In this document: positions 27,984 through 36,668 of the stretch, one piece after another
How the letters are laid out: each line of letters opens with the position of its first letter
Position numbering within the stretch: the stretch's first letter is position 1
Assembly (NCBI RefSeq): GCF_021018745.1
Contig: NZ_CP063845.1
Location: 3,472,001 to 3,536,000 of the forward strand
Direction: 5' to 3'
DNA from: Gloeobacter morelensis MG652769
GTDB lineage: Bacteria; Cyanobacteriota; Cyanobacteriia; Gloeobacterales; Gloeobacteraceae
Length of the DNA stretch: 64,000 nt
Notes under the pieces: model-generated
What the model was told of the DNA's origin: nothing
Database searches by the model: none
What the model saw: the letters and a program-made list of their open reading frames with translations, nothing else
Program-made: the position numbers and the translations under genes

Positions 27984-28387
27984 CAGCGCTGCAGGGCAAA
28001 GACGAGCACGTCAATGAGGCGGTTGCGCTCGCGGCGGCTGAGGGCGTCGACGGCGGCCCGGTCGCGCGCGAGGGTGTCCTGGCCCGCTTTGTACTCGGGG
28101 TAGGTAGCCGGGTCGATGTTGAGGTTGTAGCCCAGATAGTCAGATAGGGTGAGCTTCCAGTCGAGGCGCGAAGTTTCCGGACGGCCGCGGATACTCGCGT
28201 GATAGAGCATCAGGCGGCGCACCAGGGTACTTTCGGGCTTACCGGGCAACTCGCCGCGCTCGAGATTCGGCATCTGCTCGTAGACTTTGGCGGCGGCCGT
28301 CTCGAAGCGGGTGGCTGCCCGCAGGCCCACCGCTCCCCAGACCAGAATCATCACCAAGATCGTCGTCCCAAGCAACTTTGATCGCAC
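27983..28387 (-). CDS. Conserved hypothetical exported or anchored protein
   Basis: The 134-residue protein has an N-terminal signal or anchor helix (LLGTTILVMILVWGAVGLRA). A soluble domain follows with MPNLERGELPGK, TLVRRLMLYHASIRGRPETS, LDWKLTLSDYLGYN and a helical end RDRAAVDALSRRERNRLIDVL. I recall similar hypothetical proteins in other cyanobacteria but know no function. It is coupled by overlap to the DUF1818 gene and shares a transcript with thf1 by position. Confidence 0.7.
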   Translation of the reverse strand: MRSKLLGTTILVMILVWGAVGLRAATRFETAAAKVYEQMPNLERGELPGKPESTLVRRLMLYHASIRGRPETSRLDWKLTLSDYLGYNLNIDPATYPEYKAGQDTLARDRAAVDALSRRERNRLIDVLVFALQR

Positions 28388-28396
28388 GGCCTTGCG

Positions 28397-28822
28397 CTAT
28401 CCGTTCGGACCCAGCCTATCGCGCCCGGCGCGGTAGCGGCACCAGTCCCCCCCGACGATGCGCCGATCCGGGCAACAGTAACTTTCGAGGCCCGGCCCGA
28501 CCGCGTAGACCAACCAGCCGCCATCGGGCCGCTCCAGCACCACCGGCCGGTAGTGCTGCTCCTCGATGCCTTCGAGCCGGTCGAGATCGATCATCAGTAC
28601 GGCGCGGGTGGCCGGGTGTGGGGAGTACAGTTCCCCCACCACCGGCGGGGCAGCCTCGTCGAGCGCCAGGGCCGGGTAGCGATCCTCGACGGAGTAAAGA
28701 TACCCCCGGCAGGTGGCTTCACGCACCCAATCCGCCCGCCCGCGCAGCAGGCCGTGGTTGCTCTGCCCGTACCTGAGCGTGCCGTAGACGAACAGCAGTG
28801 CCGCCCGATGCCATAAAGCCAT
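28397..28822 (-). CDS. Gamma-glutamylcyclotransferase-like (AIG2/GGCT fold) protein
   Basis: The 141-residue protein starts at ATG 28822 with AAAGGG upstream; an in-frame ATG eight codons earlier is also possible. It begins with the fold's signature LFVYGTLRYGQSNHGLL, and continues VVGELYSPH, LDRLEGIEEQHYRPVVLE. The family's usual catalytic Glu corresponds to the LEGIEE region, but exact alignment by eye is unsure. Members cleave gamma-glutamyl amines or modify peptides; the substrate is unknown. It precedes the hypothetical-DUF1818-thf1 run by nine bases. Confidence 0.82.
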   Translation of the reverse strand: MALWHRAALLFVYGTLRYGQSNHGLLRGRADWVREATCRGYLYSVEDRYPALALDEAAPPVVGELYSPHPATRAVLMIDLDRLEGIEEQHYRPVVLERPDGGWLVYAVGPGLESYCCPDRRIVGGDWCRYRAGRDRLGPNG

Positions 28823-28898
28823 GACCCTTTGTAAGCACCATCGCATTATCCCCCGCTCGCCGTAGGGTCGGGCCGTTGCGCGCGCCTATAGTGGTTGC

Positions 28899-29702
28899 AT
28901 GTCGGCCCGCATCCTCAGCGCGAGTGTTCTTATCCCCCTGGTCCTGCTGGCCATCTACCTCGGGGGCTGGTTTTTCACCCTGGCGCTCGCGGTACTGGTG
29001 GTGCTGGGGCAGATCGAATTTTTTGAGATTGTCCGCCGCAAGGGCTACCGGCCCACCCAGAACCTTTGCCTGGGTCTGAGTCTGACGCTGCTTGCCATTC
29101 AGCAGCTCTATCCGCAACTGGCCAATGGCGCCTTTGTGCTGGCCGGGGGGCTGGTGTGCGTGTCGCTGCTGTTTCGCCGCCAGCCCCCGGCCACGATCTC
29201 CGATATGGCCACCAGTTTACTGGGGCTTTTCTACACCGGCTATTTGCCCAGTTTCTTAGTACAGCTTCGAGCCCTCGACGGCTTGGGCTATCTGCTGCTG
29301 CTCACCTTTGCCTGCATCTGGGCCTCGGATATCGGCGCGTTTTTCTTCGGCAAGGCTTTCGGCCGCACACCGCTCACACCCATCAGCCCCAAAAAGACCG
29401 TCGAAGGAGCGATTTTCGGCACGACGGCGAGCATTCTGGTGGGTCTGGCTGGGGCTGCCCTGCTGGGCTGGTCGCTTTGGCCCCTCACGGGCATCGTCTT
29501 TGGGTTGCTCGTGGGCGTGAGCGGGCTGTTGGGCGACCTGACCGAGTCGCTGATGAAGCGCGATGTCGGCCTCAAGGACGCGGGCAACTTGATCCCCGGC
29601 CACGGCGGCATTCTCGACCGCGCCGACAGCTATATCTTCACCGCCCCGGTCGCCTTCTATTTCATCGATTTCATCGTCCTGGGCCGCCTGCCGCTGCCTT
29701 GA
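28899..29702 (+). CDS. cdsA: Phosphatidate cytidylyltransferase CdsA
   Basis: The 267-residue enzyme makes CDP-diacylglycerol from phosphatidic acid and CTP, the branch point for phospholipid synthesis in the inner membrane. About seven membrane helices are visible. The CdsA signature is SLMKRDVGLKDAGNLIPGHG followed by GILDRADS, near the C-terminus. No ribosome binding site precedes ATG 28899; instead TATAGT ends six bases before it, suggesting a leaderless message. Divergent to the GGCT-like gene. Confidence 0.95.
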   Translation: MSARILSASVLIPLVLLAIYLGGWFFTLALAVLVVLGQIEFFEIVRRKGYRPTQNLCLGLSLTLLAIQQLYPQLANGAFVLAGGLVCVSLLFRRQPPATISDMATSLLGLFYTGYLPSFLVQLRALDGLGYLLLLTFACIWASDIGAFFFGKAFGRTPLTPISPKKTVEGAIFGTTASILVGLAGAALLGWSLWPLTGIVFGLLVGVSGLLGDLTESLMKRDVGLKDAGNLIPGHGGILDRADSYIFTAPVAFYFIDFIVLGRLPLP

Positions 29703-30134
29703 TCACTCGTCCACGTCGCCCCAGGGCGGAGCGTCCTGCGAGCCGCCAATGACAAAGCGCTCGACGGGTAGGTATTCCTGATTTAAAGTCTGCACAGCGT
29801 TAATCAGCACATCGAGCGCAAGCGAGTCGGCGGTGCCCAGATCGAACCAGCACTTGGCCGTGCGCCCGTCGTACTCGATGTCGCCCATGTTGTGCATCAA
29901 AGCGGGCATCACATCTTCTGCGCCCAGGTCGTAGGTCGCGTAAGAAAGGCTCAGATCCTCGGCGGCCTCGTGCAGCGGCAATCGCGAGGCGTTGAAGCCG
30001 CCCAAAAGCCCCAGCGAGTACCAGGCATCCAGCACCTGTTCCAGGTAGAGGCGCTGGCGCTCCGCCGGCATTTCCTCAAAGAGAAACCACAGCCAGAGGT
30101 CGGTCCAGTTGATCTCGCGCAGGATGACTTGCAT
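29703..30134 (-). CDS. DUF3531 family protein
   Basis: The 143-residue cyanobacterial protein has the conserved C-terminal part KCWFDLGTADSLALDVLINAVQ and EYLPVERFVIGG, and an N-terminal start MQVILREINWTDLWLWFLFEE. Both match my memory of DUF3531 proteins, whose role is unknown. It converges with cdsA, the stop codons being directly adjacent. Confidence 0.8.
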   Translation of the reverse strand: MQVILREINWTDLWLWFLFEEMPAERQRLYLEQVLDAWYSLGLLGGFNASRLPLHEAAEDLSLSYATYDLGAEDVMPALMHNMGDIEYDGRTAKCWFDLGTADSLALDVLINAVQTLNQEYLPVERFVIGGSQDAPPWGDVDE

Positions 30135-30228
30135 GGCGTCGGTGGGGTGGCTCTCCCGACGATATCACCTGCCCCGGCACCCGGAAGTAAGATGAAAGTG
30201 ACAGTTCTTCACAAAAAGCGCGAAAACG

Positions 30229-31794
30229 ATGCCCTCACCGTCCACCGCCACCCGGCCCGAGCGCATTCTCTACGTGCGCCTGCCCTGCAACCCGATTTTT
30301 CCGATCGGCGTCGTGTATCTTGCCGATCATGTCCACAAGCTTTTTCCCACTCTCGAGCAAGAGATCTTTGACCTGGGCGCGATCCCCCCGCTCGATTTTC
30401 ATCAAGCGCTCGAAGACAAGATCATCACCTTCAAGCCGAGCCTGCTGGTCTACTCCTGGCGTGACATCCAGATCTACGCGCCCGTGGGCGGCCGGGCGGG
30501 CAACCCGCTGCAGAACGCCTTTCAGCTTTTTTATTCCGAGAACCTTCTGGAGCGCGTGCAGGGAGCCCTGGGCGGTCTGCGTCTGGCCACCGACTATTAC
30601 GGCGAACTGTGGCGCAATCTGGGCTTGATCCGCCGCGGCTACGCCATGGCCCGCGCCCACAACCGCGAAGCCCGGGTCGTGGTGGGTGGCGGTGCCATCT
30701 CGGTGTTCTACGAGCAACTCGCCTCCCAGCTTCCCAAGGGCACGATCGTCTCGGTGGGCGAGGGGGAGACGCTTTTTGAGAAACTCCTGCGCGGCGAGGA
30801 TATCGCCTCCGAGCGCTGCTACGTGGTGGGCCGCACCCGGCCGCGGCCGGGTCTGGTGGCCGAGCCCCCCACCCCGATGATCAAGACCGCCTGCAATTAC
30901 GATTACATCGAGCAAATCTGGCCGCAGTTCGACTACTACCTGGACGGGGATTTTTATATCGGCGTGCAGACCAAGCGCGGCTGCCCCCACAACTGCATCT
31001 ACTGCATCTACACCGTCGTCGAGGGCAAGCAGGTGCGCGTCAACCCGGCCCATGAAGTAGTCCGGGAGATGCGCCAGCTCTACGACCGGGGCATCCGCAA
31101 TTTCTGGTTCACCGACGCCCAGTTCGTTCCTTCCAAGAAATATATCGCCGACTGCGTCGAACTGCTCGGGGCGATCAAAGCCTCGGGCATGCAGGATATC
31201 CACTGGGCCGCCTACATCCGCGCCGACAATCTGCCCCCTGAACTCACCCGCCTGATGGTCGAGACTGGCATGAACTACTTCGAGATCGGCATCACCTCCG
31301 GATCCCAGTCGCTGGTGCGCAAGATGCGTCTTGGCTATAACCTGCGCACGGTGCTCGAAAACTGCCGCCACCTCAAAGCGAGCGGCTTCAACGATCTCGT
31401 CTCAGTCAACTACTCGTTCAACGTCATCGGCGAGACCCACCAGACCATCCGCGAGACGATCGCCTTTCACCGCGAACTGGAGGCGATTTTTGGCCGCGAC
31501 AAAGTCGAACCGGCCATCTTCTTCATCGGCCTCCAACCGCACACGGGCCTTGAAGAATATGCCCTCGATAACCGCATCCTCAAGCCGGGCTACGACCCGA
31601 TGAGCATGATGCCCTGGACAGCCTCTAAGATGCTGTGGAACCCGGAGCCGCTGGGGGCTTTTTTCGGCCGCGTCTGCCTCGAAGCCTGGCGGTGCGATGC
31701 CAACGACTTCGGCCGCACGGTGATCGATATTCTCGAAACCCGCCTGGGGCGAGCCGCACTGGCCGAGGCCCTCAGCGCTCCGGTCGCGGTTTAG
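30229..31794 (+). CDS. B12-binding/radical SAM protein, photosystem-associated type
   Basis: The 521-residue protein has an N-terminal region resembling a cobalamin-binding domain (YVRLPCNPIFPIGVVYLADHV), though the usual DxHxxG motif is not clear. A radical SAM domain follows with cluster-binding Cys252, Cys256 and Cys259 in KRGCPHNCIYCIY. Other landmarks are FWFTDAQFVPSKKY, GMNYFEIGITSGSQ and a C-terminal LQPHTGLEEYA. Cyanobacterial proteins of this size and pattern are often annotated as photosystem II high-light-acclimation radical SAM proteins; I rely on memory for that label. The reaction is unknown. Confidence 0.8.
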   Translation: MPSPSTATRPERILYVRLPCNPIFPIGVVYLADHVHKLFPTLEQEIFDLGAIPPLDFHQALEDKIITFKPSLLVYSWRDIQIYAPVGGRAGNPLQNAFQLFYSENLLERVQGALGGLRLATDYYGELWRNLGLIRRGYAMARAHNREARVVVGGGAISVFYEQLASQLPKGTIVSVGEGETLFEKLLRGEDIASERCYVVGRTRPRPGLVAEPPTPMIKTACNYDYIEQIWPQFDYYLDGDFYIGVQTKRGCPHNCIYCIYTVVEGKQVRVNPAHEVVREMRQLYDRGIRNFWFTDAQFVPSKKYIADCVELLGAIKASGMQDIHWAAYIRADNLPPELTRLMVETGMNYFEIGITSGSQSLVRKMRLGYNLRTVLENCRHLKASGFNDLVSVNYSFNVIGETHQTIRETIAFHRELEAIFGRDKVEPAIFFIGLQPHTGLEEYALDNRILKPGYDPMSMMPWTASKMLWNPEPLGAFFGRVCLEAWRCDANDFGRTVIDILETRLGRAALAEALSAPVAV

Positions 31795-31823
31795 GTGTCA
31801 GGTGCCAGGCAACACTGACACCT
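31793..31823. repeat. Nested repeat and hairpin after the radical SAM gene
   Basis: AGGTGTCA (31793-31800) pairs with TGACACCT (31816-31823), while GCCAGG and CCTGGC nested nearby can form an alternative stem. The stem starts on the stop codon of the radical SAM gene. AGGTGTCAGGTGYCAGG-like blocks are common dispersed repeats in cyanobacterial genomes. No T-run follows, so termination is doubtful. Confidence 0.5.
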
Positions 31824-31907
31824 GGCTGCTCCTTCGGCCGGGTTACTATGATTGGATAAGTTTGCATTCAATTTAGCCGCAGCAAAGGCGCGGGAGGGTG
31901 CGATTCG

Positions 31908-33209
31908 ATGGAACGAGGTCGCGAAAGGCAACTGTCGGCGCAGGAAACTTTTGCCCAGATGGCATCAGCCTCCGGGTTGCGCCGCCGCTTGCTGTTTACC
32001 CTGGGACTACTGGTACTCTCACGCATCGGTATCTACATCCCACTGCCGGGGATCAACCAGGCCGCCTTTCAGGATGCCACCCAGAACAACGCCATCATCG
32101 GCTTTTTGAACATTTTTGCGGGCGGTGGCTTTACAACCCTGGGCGTTTTCATGCTGGGCATTTTGCCCTACATCAACGCCAGCATCATCATGCAGCTGCT
32201 GGTGCCGGTCTTTCCCAAACTTGAAGACCTCCAAAAAAACGAAGGCGAACAGGGACGGCGCCAGATAGCCCAGTACACGCGCTATCTGGCCCTTGGCTGG
32301 GCCATTGTCCAGAGCATCGGTGTGGCCATTTACATCAAGCCCTTCGTTGCTGACTGGAGTCCGCTGTTTGTCCTCCAGACCACTCTGGCACTCACTGCCG
32401 GAGCAATCTTCGTGATGTGGCTGGGGGAACTGATTACCGAAAAAGGAATCGGCAACGGCGCGTCGCTGCTCATTTTCGTGAGCATCGTCTCCAGCCTGCC
32501 CACCGCCTTCAGCCAGACCTTCCAGCTTTTGCAGGCCGACTCCTCGCGGGTAGCGGGGGTGGTCGTGCTGCTGCTGGTTTTCCTTGCCATGATTGTGGGG
32601 ATCGTCTTTGTGCAGGAGGGCACCCGCCGCATCCCAATTATTTCGGCCCGCCGTCAGGTAGGGCCGCGCCGCCAGCAGTACCAGCAGCAGCAGACGAGCT
32701 ACCTGCCTTTGCGCGTCAACCAGGGCGGCGTCATGCCGATCATCTTTGCCTCTTCGCTGCTGTACCTACCTCTCACCTTTGCCCAGTTCGCCCGCAATGC
32801 CACCGTCGACCAGGTGGTCAACGCCATCTCCAGCGGCTGGATCCACAACATCCTCTATCTGGTGTTGATCCTGTTTTTCAGCTTTTTCTACGCGACGCTC
32901 ATCATCAATCCCGAGGACGTCTCCAAGAACCTCAAGCGCATGGGCTCGAGCATTCCGGGGGTGCGCCCCGGCACCGCCACTTCCGAATACATCGCCAAGG
33001 TGATGAATCGGCTGACTTTTCTGGGGGCAATTTTCCTGTCGGCGGTGGCGATCATTCCGACCTTTGTCGAGCAGGGGACTGGCGTCACTACCTTTAACGG
33101 TCTGGGGGCTACCTCGCTGTTGATTCTGGTGGGCGTCGCCATCGACACAGTGCGCCAGATCCAGACCTACGTCATCTCCCAGCGCTACGAAGGCATGGTG
33201 AAACGCTAG
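31908..33209 (+). CDS. secY: Preprotein translocase subunit SecY
   Basis: The 433-residue SecY forms the protein-conducting channel in the plasma membrane. Visible landmarks are IGIYIPLPGINQAAF, the plug region, GVFMLGILPYINASIIMQLL, VQEGTRRIPIISARRQVG, LRVNQGGVMPIIFASSLL and VISQRYEGMVKR at the C-terminus. GGGAGGG lies ten bases before ATG 31908. Its stop overlaps the GTG start of adk (TAGTG). In many bacteria secY-adk sits inside a long ribosomal protein operon; here neither neighbour is a ribosomal gene. Confidence 0.98.
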   Translation: MERGRERQLSAQETFAQMASASGLRRRLLFTLGLLVLSRIGIYIPLPGINQAAFQDATQNNAIIGFLNIFAGGGFTTLGVFMLGILPYINASIIMQLLVPVFPKLEDLQKNEGEQGRRQIAQYTRYLALGWAIVQSIGVAIYIKPFVADWSPLFVLQTTLALTAGAIFVMWLGELITEKGIGNGASLLIFVSIVSSLPTAFSQTFQLLQADSSRVAGVVVLLLVFLAMIVGIVFVQEGTRRIPIISARRQVGPRRQQYQQQQTSYLPLRVNQGGVMPIIFASSLLYLPLTFAQFARNATVDQVVNAISSGWIHNILYLVLILFFSFFYATLIINPEDVSKNLKRMGSSIPGVRPGTATSEYIAKVMNRLTFLGAIFLSAVAIIPTFVEQGTGVTTFNGLGATSLLILVGVAIDTVRQIQTYVISQRYEGMVKR

Positions 33210-33871
33210 TGGCCACGCGACGGCTGATGTTGCTTGGCGCTCCGGGAGCGGGCAAGGGCACCCAGGCCCAACTGCTCATGCAGGATCTGGGATTGCCGCA
33301 GGTTTCAACGGGCGACATCCTGCGCGCCGCAGTCAAAGAAGGCACTGCCCTGGGGCTTGAAGCCCAGAGCTATATGAACCGCGGCGCGCTGGTGCCCGAC
33401 GCGGTGGTGATCGGCTTGATCGAAGACCGCCTGGCCCGACCGGACGCCGGCGGCGGCTGGATCCTCGATGGTTTTCCCCGCACCCCCGCCCAGGCAGAAG
33501 CGCTCGACGGACTGCTCACCAACCTGGATCAGTCCCTGGAGGCGGTCGTGCTCATCGACGTACCCGAGGCGCAGCTCATCGAGCGGCTCACCGGACGGCG
33601 CACTTGCCCGCTGTGCAAGCGCATTTTTCATGTGCGCTTCAATCCGCCGCCGGCGGTGCCGCCTTTTTGTACCGACCATGCCGACTGCCCGAGCGCACTG
33701 GTGCAGCGCCCCGACGACACCCTTGAGGTGGTCAGCAAGCGTCTGAACGTCTATCGCGAATCGACCGAGCCACTGGTTCGGTACTACCAGCAGCAACAGA
33801 AGCTGACGAGTGTCGATGGGGATCGCTCACCGGAAGTCGTGTACAGCGAACTGCGGGAACTATTAGGTTAA
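33209..33871 (+). CDS. adk: Adenylate kinase
   Basis: The 220-residue enzyme interconverts ATP+AMP and 2 ADP. Landmarks are GAPGAGKGTQAQLL (P-loop), VSTGDILRAAV, WILDGFPRTPAQAEAL and a long LID domain. The LID carries four cysteines in TCPLCKRIFHVRF, FCTDHADC, which is the zinc-binding form although the second pair is spaced C-x5-C instead of the usual C-x2-C. It starts at GTG 33209 within the secY stop. Confidence 0.96.
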   Translation: MATRRLMLLGAPGAGKGTQAQLLMQDLGLPQVSTGDILRAAVKEGTALGLEAQSYMNRGALVPDAVVIGLIEDRLARPDAGGGWILDGFPRTPAQAEALDGLLTNLDQSLEAVVLIDVPEAQLIERLTGRRTCPLCKRIFHVRFNPPPAVPPFCTDHADCPSALVQRPDDTLEVVSKRLNVYRESTEPLVRYYQQQQKLTSVDGDRSPEVVYSELRELLG

Positions 33872-33905
33872 TTCGCTGGCATACCCGCCCTTTCGGGGTC
33901 TATGC

Positions 33906-34113
33906 TAGTATCTACCCAGTACCGCGCGGACACGCGGAAACCAAAGTCTGGCAACGATTAGAGCATGTTTTCGGTCCTCGAAATAGGTGCACTCGATAGT
34001 TCCAGAAACCGTCATACCCACCCGGGATTGACGGATGTCCATTTCGTGCAAGCCATCGGTAGGGTCGCTGTTTTGTCCTTGTCGATTGGTTCATCTCGTT
34101 CTGGAGACAAGCA
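33906..34113 (+). promoter_or_regulatory. Long leader and candidate promoter of the RRM gene
   Basis: TGCTAGTAT at 33903-33911 has the form of an extended -10 element. It would give a transcript leader of about 195 bases before the GTG start at 34114, with a small hairpin CCGCG-CGCGG at 33922-33937. No reading frame of note lies in the leader. Cyanobacterial cold-induced RNA-binding protein genes often have long leaders, so temperature control is plausible but not shown. Confidence 0.35.
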
Positions 34114-34476
34114 GTGACTTTATTTGTGGGTAACCTGCCCTTCTCTGCCACCGAGCAGGAAATTGTCGAAGCCTTCACCGAGTACGGCGAAGTGAAATCG
34201 GTCAAGATTCCGATGGACCGGGAAACCGGTCGGCCCCGGGGCTTTGCCTTTGTGGACCTCGAATCGGAAACGGCCGAGCAGGCAGCCATTGATGATCTGG
34301 ACGGCGCCACCTGGAACAACCGTGAAATCCGCGTCAACAAGGCGGAGCCTCGCCCCGATCGCCGTGCGAGCGGCGGCGGTGGCGGCAACCGTGGCGGCGG
34401 CGGTGGCGGTGGCTACCGCGGTAGCGGTGGCGGTGGCGGTGCGGGTGGCGGCGGTGGCCGCGATCGCCGCTACTAA
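34114..34476 (+). CDS. rbp: Glycine-rich RRM RNA-binding protein
   Basis: The 120-residue protein starts at GTG 34114 with GGAG upstream. It has one RNA recognition motif with RNP2 LFVGNLPF and RNP1 RGFAFVDL, then a glycine- and arginine-rich tail of about 37 residues (GGGGNRGGGG then YRGSGGG). Such proteins bind single-stranded RNA and are often cold-induced in cyanobacteria. A strong terminator follows 15 bases after the stop, so it is a single-gene unit. Confidence 0.95.
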   Translation: MTLFVGNLPFSATEQEIVEAFTEYGEVKSVKIPMDRETGRPRGFAFVDLESETAEQAAIDDLDGATWNNREIRVNKAEPRPDRRASGGGGGNRGGGGGGGYRGSGGGGGAGGGGGRDRRY

Positions 34477-34491
34477 GCGATAAGCCATAGC

Positions 34492-34525
34492 AAACCCGGC
34501 GACGTACTGCTCTCGCCGGGTTTTT
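34492..34525 (+). terminator. Rho-independent terminator of the RRM gene
   Basis: AAACCCGGCGA (34492-34502) pairs perfectly with TCGCCGGGTTT (34513-34523) over 11 bp around a 10-base loop, followed by further T. It directly follows rbp and also lies just beyond the end of the convergent ArsA-like gene. Confidence 0.9.
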
Positions 34526-34540
34526 GCATTCTGCCGTTGT

Positions 34541-35725
34541 CTACGGCGCAGCAGCGATGAAGCGAATCTGCAGGAAGTCCTCGTGCATCCGGGCTCCACT
34601 CGGTTGCAGGACGGCAAGCGACTGCGGCAACACCAGGTTGCGGCGGTGGTTGCCGATACGAATGTTTAACTCATCGCCGGTCTTGGCCAGTTGCACCTCC
34701 GACTTCGGCACACCGGGCAGATAGAGGTCGAGGCGGTAGGCACCGTTCTCCTGCACAACCTTGAGGGTGGTTTCGGTATAGAGCACGGCCGCCGGATCCT
34801 CCTCACCGTAGAGATCGCCTTTGAGGCGTTCGAGGGCAGCGATGCCCACCATTTCTTCCTGGTAGAGCGGGATCTCCCGCACCGGCAGGGGGGCAAAGTT
34901 TTCATGGATCTGCTGGCGATAGACCTGCTGGGCCTGTTTCCAGCGCTGGAAGTATGGGTCTTGCACTCCATCGGGGATGATCCGGTTGGCAATCACCAGG
35001 TCGGTGGCCACGTTGTAGAGGCTCAGATAGGCGTGGGCGCGCAGCGACTCTTTGATCACCATCTTCTCAGGGTTGGTAACCAGACGGACGGTAGTAAGGG
35101 TGTTGTCGGTGAGGATGCGCTCCAGCGCCTCGATTTTTTCGTAGAACTCGTAGGGCGCATCGATTACCTCGGCGTTCGGCAGCGGGATGCCCACCACCCG
35201 CCGGGCCACCGGGTCGAAGATGGGTGTGAGGGCCTTGGCAATCCCCTGCATCGGCTTAAAAAACTTGCGCACGTACCAGCCGGAGACCTCCGGCAGGCTC
35301 AATAGGCGCAAAGCCGTGCCGGTGGGGGCCGAATCGATAATCAGCACGTCGTAGTCGGCCTCATCGTAGTGCCGCTTGACCCGTACCAGGGAGAAGATCT
35401 CGTCCATGCCCGGCAGTACTGCCAACTCTTCGGCCTGGATACCATCGAGGCCGCGCGCCTGCAGGACGGTGGTGATGTATTTTTTGACCGAACCCCAGTT
35501 GTCTTCCAGTTCAACGAGGGCGTCCAGTTCGGCGGCCCAGAGGTTCTCGCTCACCCGCCTCGGCTCGTGCCCCAGAGGCTGATCGAGGGAGTCGGCGAGA
35601 GAGTGAGCAGGATCGGTAGAGAGCACCAGCGTCCGGTAACCCAACTCGGCGCAACGCAGCCCGGTGGCGGCGGCCATGCTGGTCTTACCCACCCCACCTT
35701 TGCCGGTCATCAAGATGATGCGCAT
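34541..35725 (-). CDS. ArsA/Get3-type ATPase with C-terminal crystallin-like domain
   Basis: The 394-residue protein begins at ATG 35725 just before the deviant P-loop [21 protein letters not shown] 35776 would add 17 residues. [15 protein letters not shown] (switch I) and [17 protein letters not shown] (switch II) follow. The last 90 residues ([21 protein letters not shown]) look like the Hsp20-like domain seen at the end of many cyanobacterial ArsA homologues. The arsenite-binding cysteines are not evident, so a chaperone or Get3-like role is more likely than arsenite export. No ars genes are nearby. Confidence 0.9.
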   Translation of the reverse strand: MRIILMTGKGGVGKTSMAAATGLRCAELGYRTLVLSTDPAHSLADSLDQPLGHEPRRVSENLWAAELDALVELEDNWGSVKKYITTVLQARGLDGIQAEELAVLPGMDEIFSLVRVKRHYDEADYDVLIIDSAPTGTALRLLSLPEVSGWYVRKFFKPMQGIAKALTPIFDPVARRVVGIPLPNAEVIDAPYEFYEKIEALERILTDNTLTTVRLVTNPEKMVIKESLRAHAYLSLYNVATDLVIANRIIPDGVQDPYFQRWKQAQQVYRQQIHENFAPLPVREIPLYQEEMVGIAALERLKGDLYGEEDPAAVLYTETTLKVVQENGAYRLDLYLPGVPKSEVQLAKTGDELNIRIGNHRRNLVLPQSLAVLQPSGARMHEDFLQIRFIAAAP

Positions 35726-35897
35726 CTTGTCCCGGCGTCTTGCTGCTGCGCTCTGCGTCACCATCAGGTTGCTCACTTTTAAGATTCTTTAATCTCAATG
35801 GTAATAGCCTCCGGGTCCATCGGCATGGCCGGGCTAAAACAACGGAAGCGGCGGTGCAATACCGCCGCCCGCAGGCTGGAATCAAGACAACTGCAAG

Positions 35898-36668
35898 CTA
35901 CTGCAGGGCGAAGGTGACCGGGATGCGCACCCACGCCCCCACCGACTCCTCCCCCCGCCGCGCCGGCTCGAACTTCGTGTTGCGCACCGCCGCCAGCGCC
36001 GCGTTGTCCAGCTCGCTGTGCCCGGAGGATTTGGCCACCTGCACCTCACCCACCGAACCGTCCGCGTTGATATAAGCCTTGACGATCACCCGACCTTCCC
36101 AGTTGTTCTGCTGGGCGATTTCCGGGTACTCCGGCTGCACCGCCCCCTTCGGACGGGCGTTGACCAGCGGCGGCGGCGGCGGCGGCGGTGGCGGCGGCGT
36201 CTCCACCACATCGGTGCCGCCGGTGCCCCCATCGACACCGAGAGGCGAGGTGCTGCCAAAGTCGTCGCCCTTTTCGGTGCCGTAACCGGTGCCGCGCGAA
36301 CCGGCCAGTTGGTTTTCGCTGACCGTGCCGGCGTCGGCGGTGACCGCCTTGGAAGAGAGGATCGTCCGCGAAGCCTTCGCTTTTTGGGGGGCGCTCTTTT
36401 TGGGAACGGGCTTACGGGAGAAGCTCTTCGGTTCGGGCGGTTTCGGTTTGGGCGGTTCGACTTTTGGTTTGGGAGGCGGCAGTTTGGGAGCCGTCTCGAC
36501 CATGACCATTTTTTGGGCCTTGGGGATTTCGGGAGGCTTCGGTTCGGGCAGTTTGAGGGCGAACAGGCCGGCGTGGAGGAGGGCGGAGCCTACCACGCAG
36601 GCGAGGATGAGTTTGAGGCCACCGCCGTCGTCATTTGGTGTCCGTTGCCATAGCGATCCGGGTTGCAT
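35898..36668 (-). CDS. tonB: Energy transducer TonB
   Basis: The 256-residue protein is anchored by one N-terminal helix (LKLILACVVGSALLHAGLFAL). A long proline-lysine-rich stretch (PPKPKVEPPKPKPPEPK) spans the periplasm, a second run of ten prolines near residue 165 adds reach, and the TonB C-terminal domain follows (VQPEYPEIAQQNNWEGRVIV, LDNAALAAVRNTKFEPA). It carries energy from ExbBD to outer-membrane receptors. ATG 36668 is chosen because AGGA sits six bases upstream; it overlaps the exbD end by 38 bases. Confidence 0.94.
   Translation of the reverse strand: MQPGSLWQRTPNDDGGGLKLILACVVGSALLHAGLFALKLPEPKPPEIPKAQKMVMVETAPKLPPPKPKVEPPKPKPPEPKSFSRKPVPKKSAPQKAKASRTILSSKAVTADAGTVSENQLAGSRGTGYGTEKGDDFGSTSPLGVDGGTGGTDVVETPPPPPPPPPPLVNARPKGAVQPEYPEIAQQNNWEGRVIVKAYINADGSVGEVQVAKSSGHSELDNAALAAVRNTKFEPARRGEESVGAWVRIPVTFALQ

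Noticed and set aside
30235-31371. 378-codon minus-strand frame opposite the radical SAM gene
   Set aside because: Shadow; the plus strand has the cluster motif and a proper start.
33872-34113. tRNA or other stable RNA in the rbp leader
   Set aside because: No cloverleaf or CCA-end pattern; only small hairpins.
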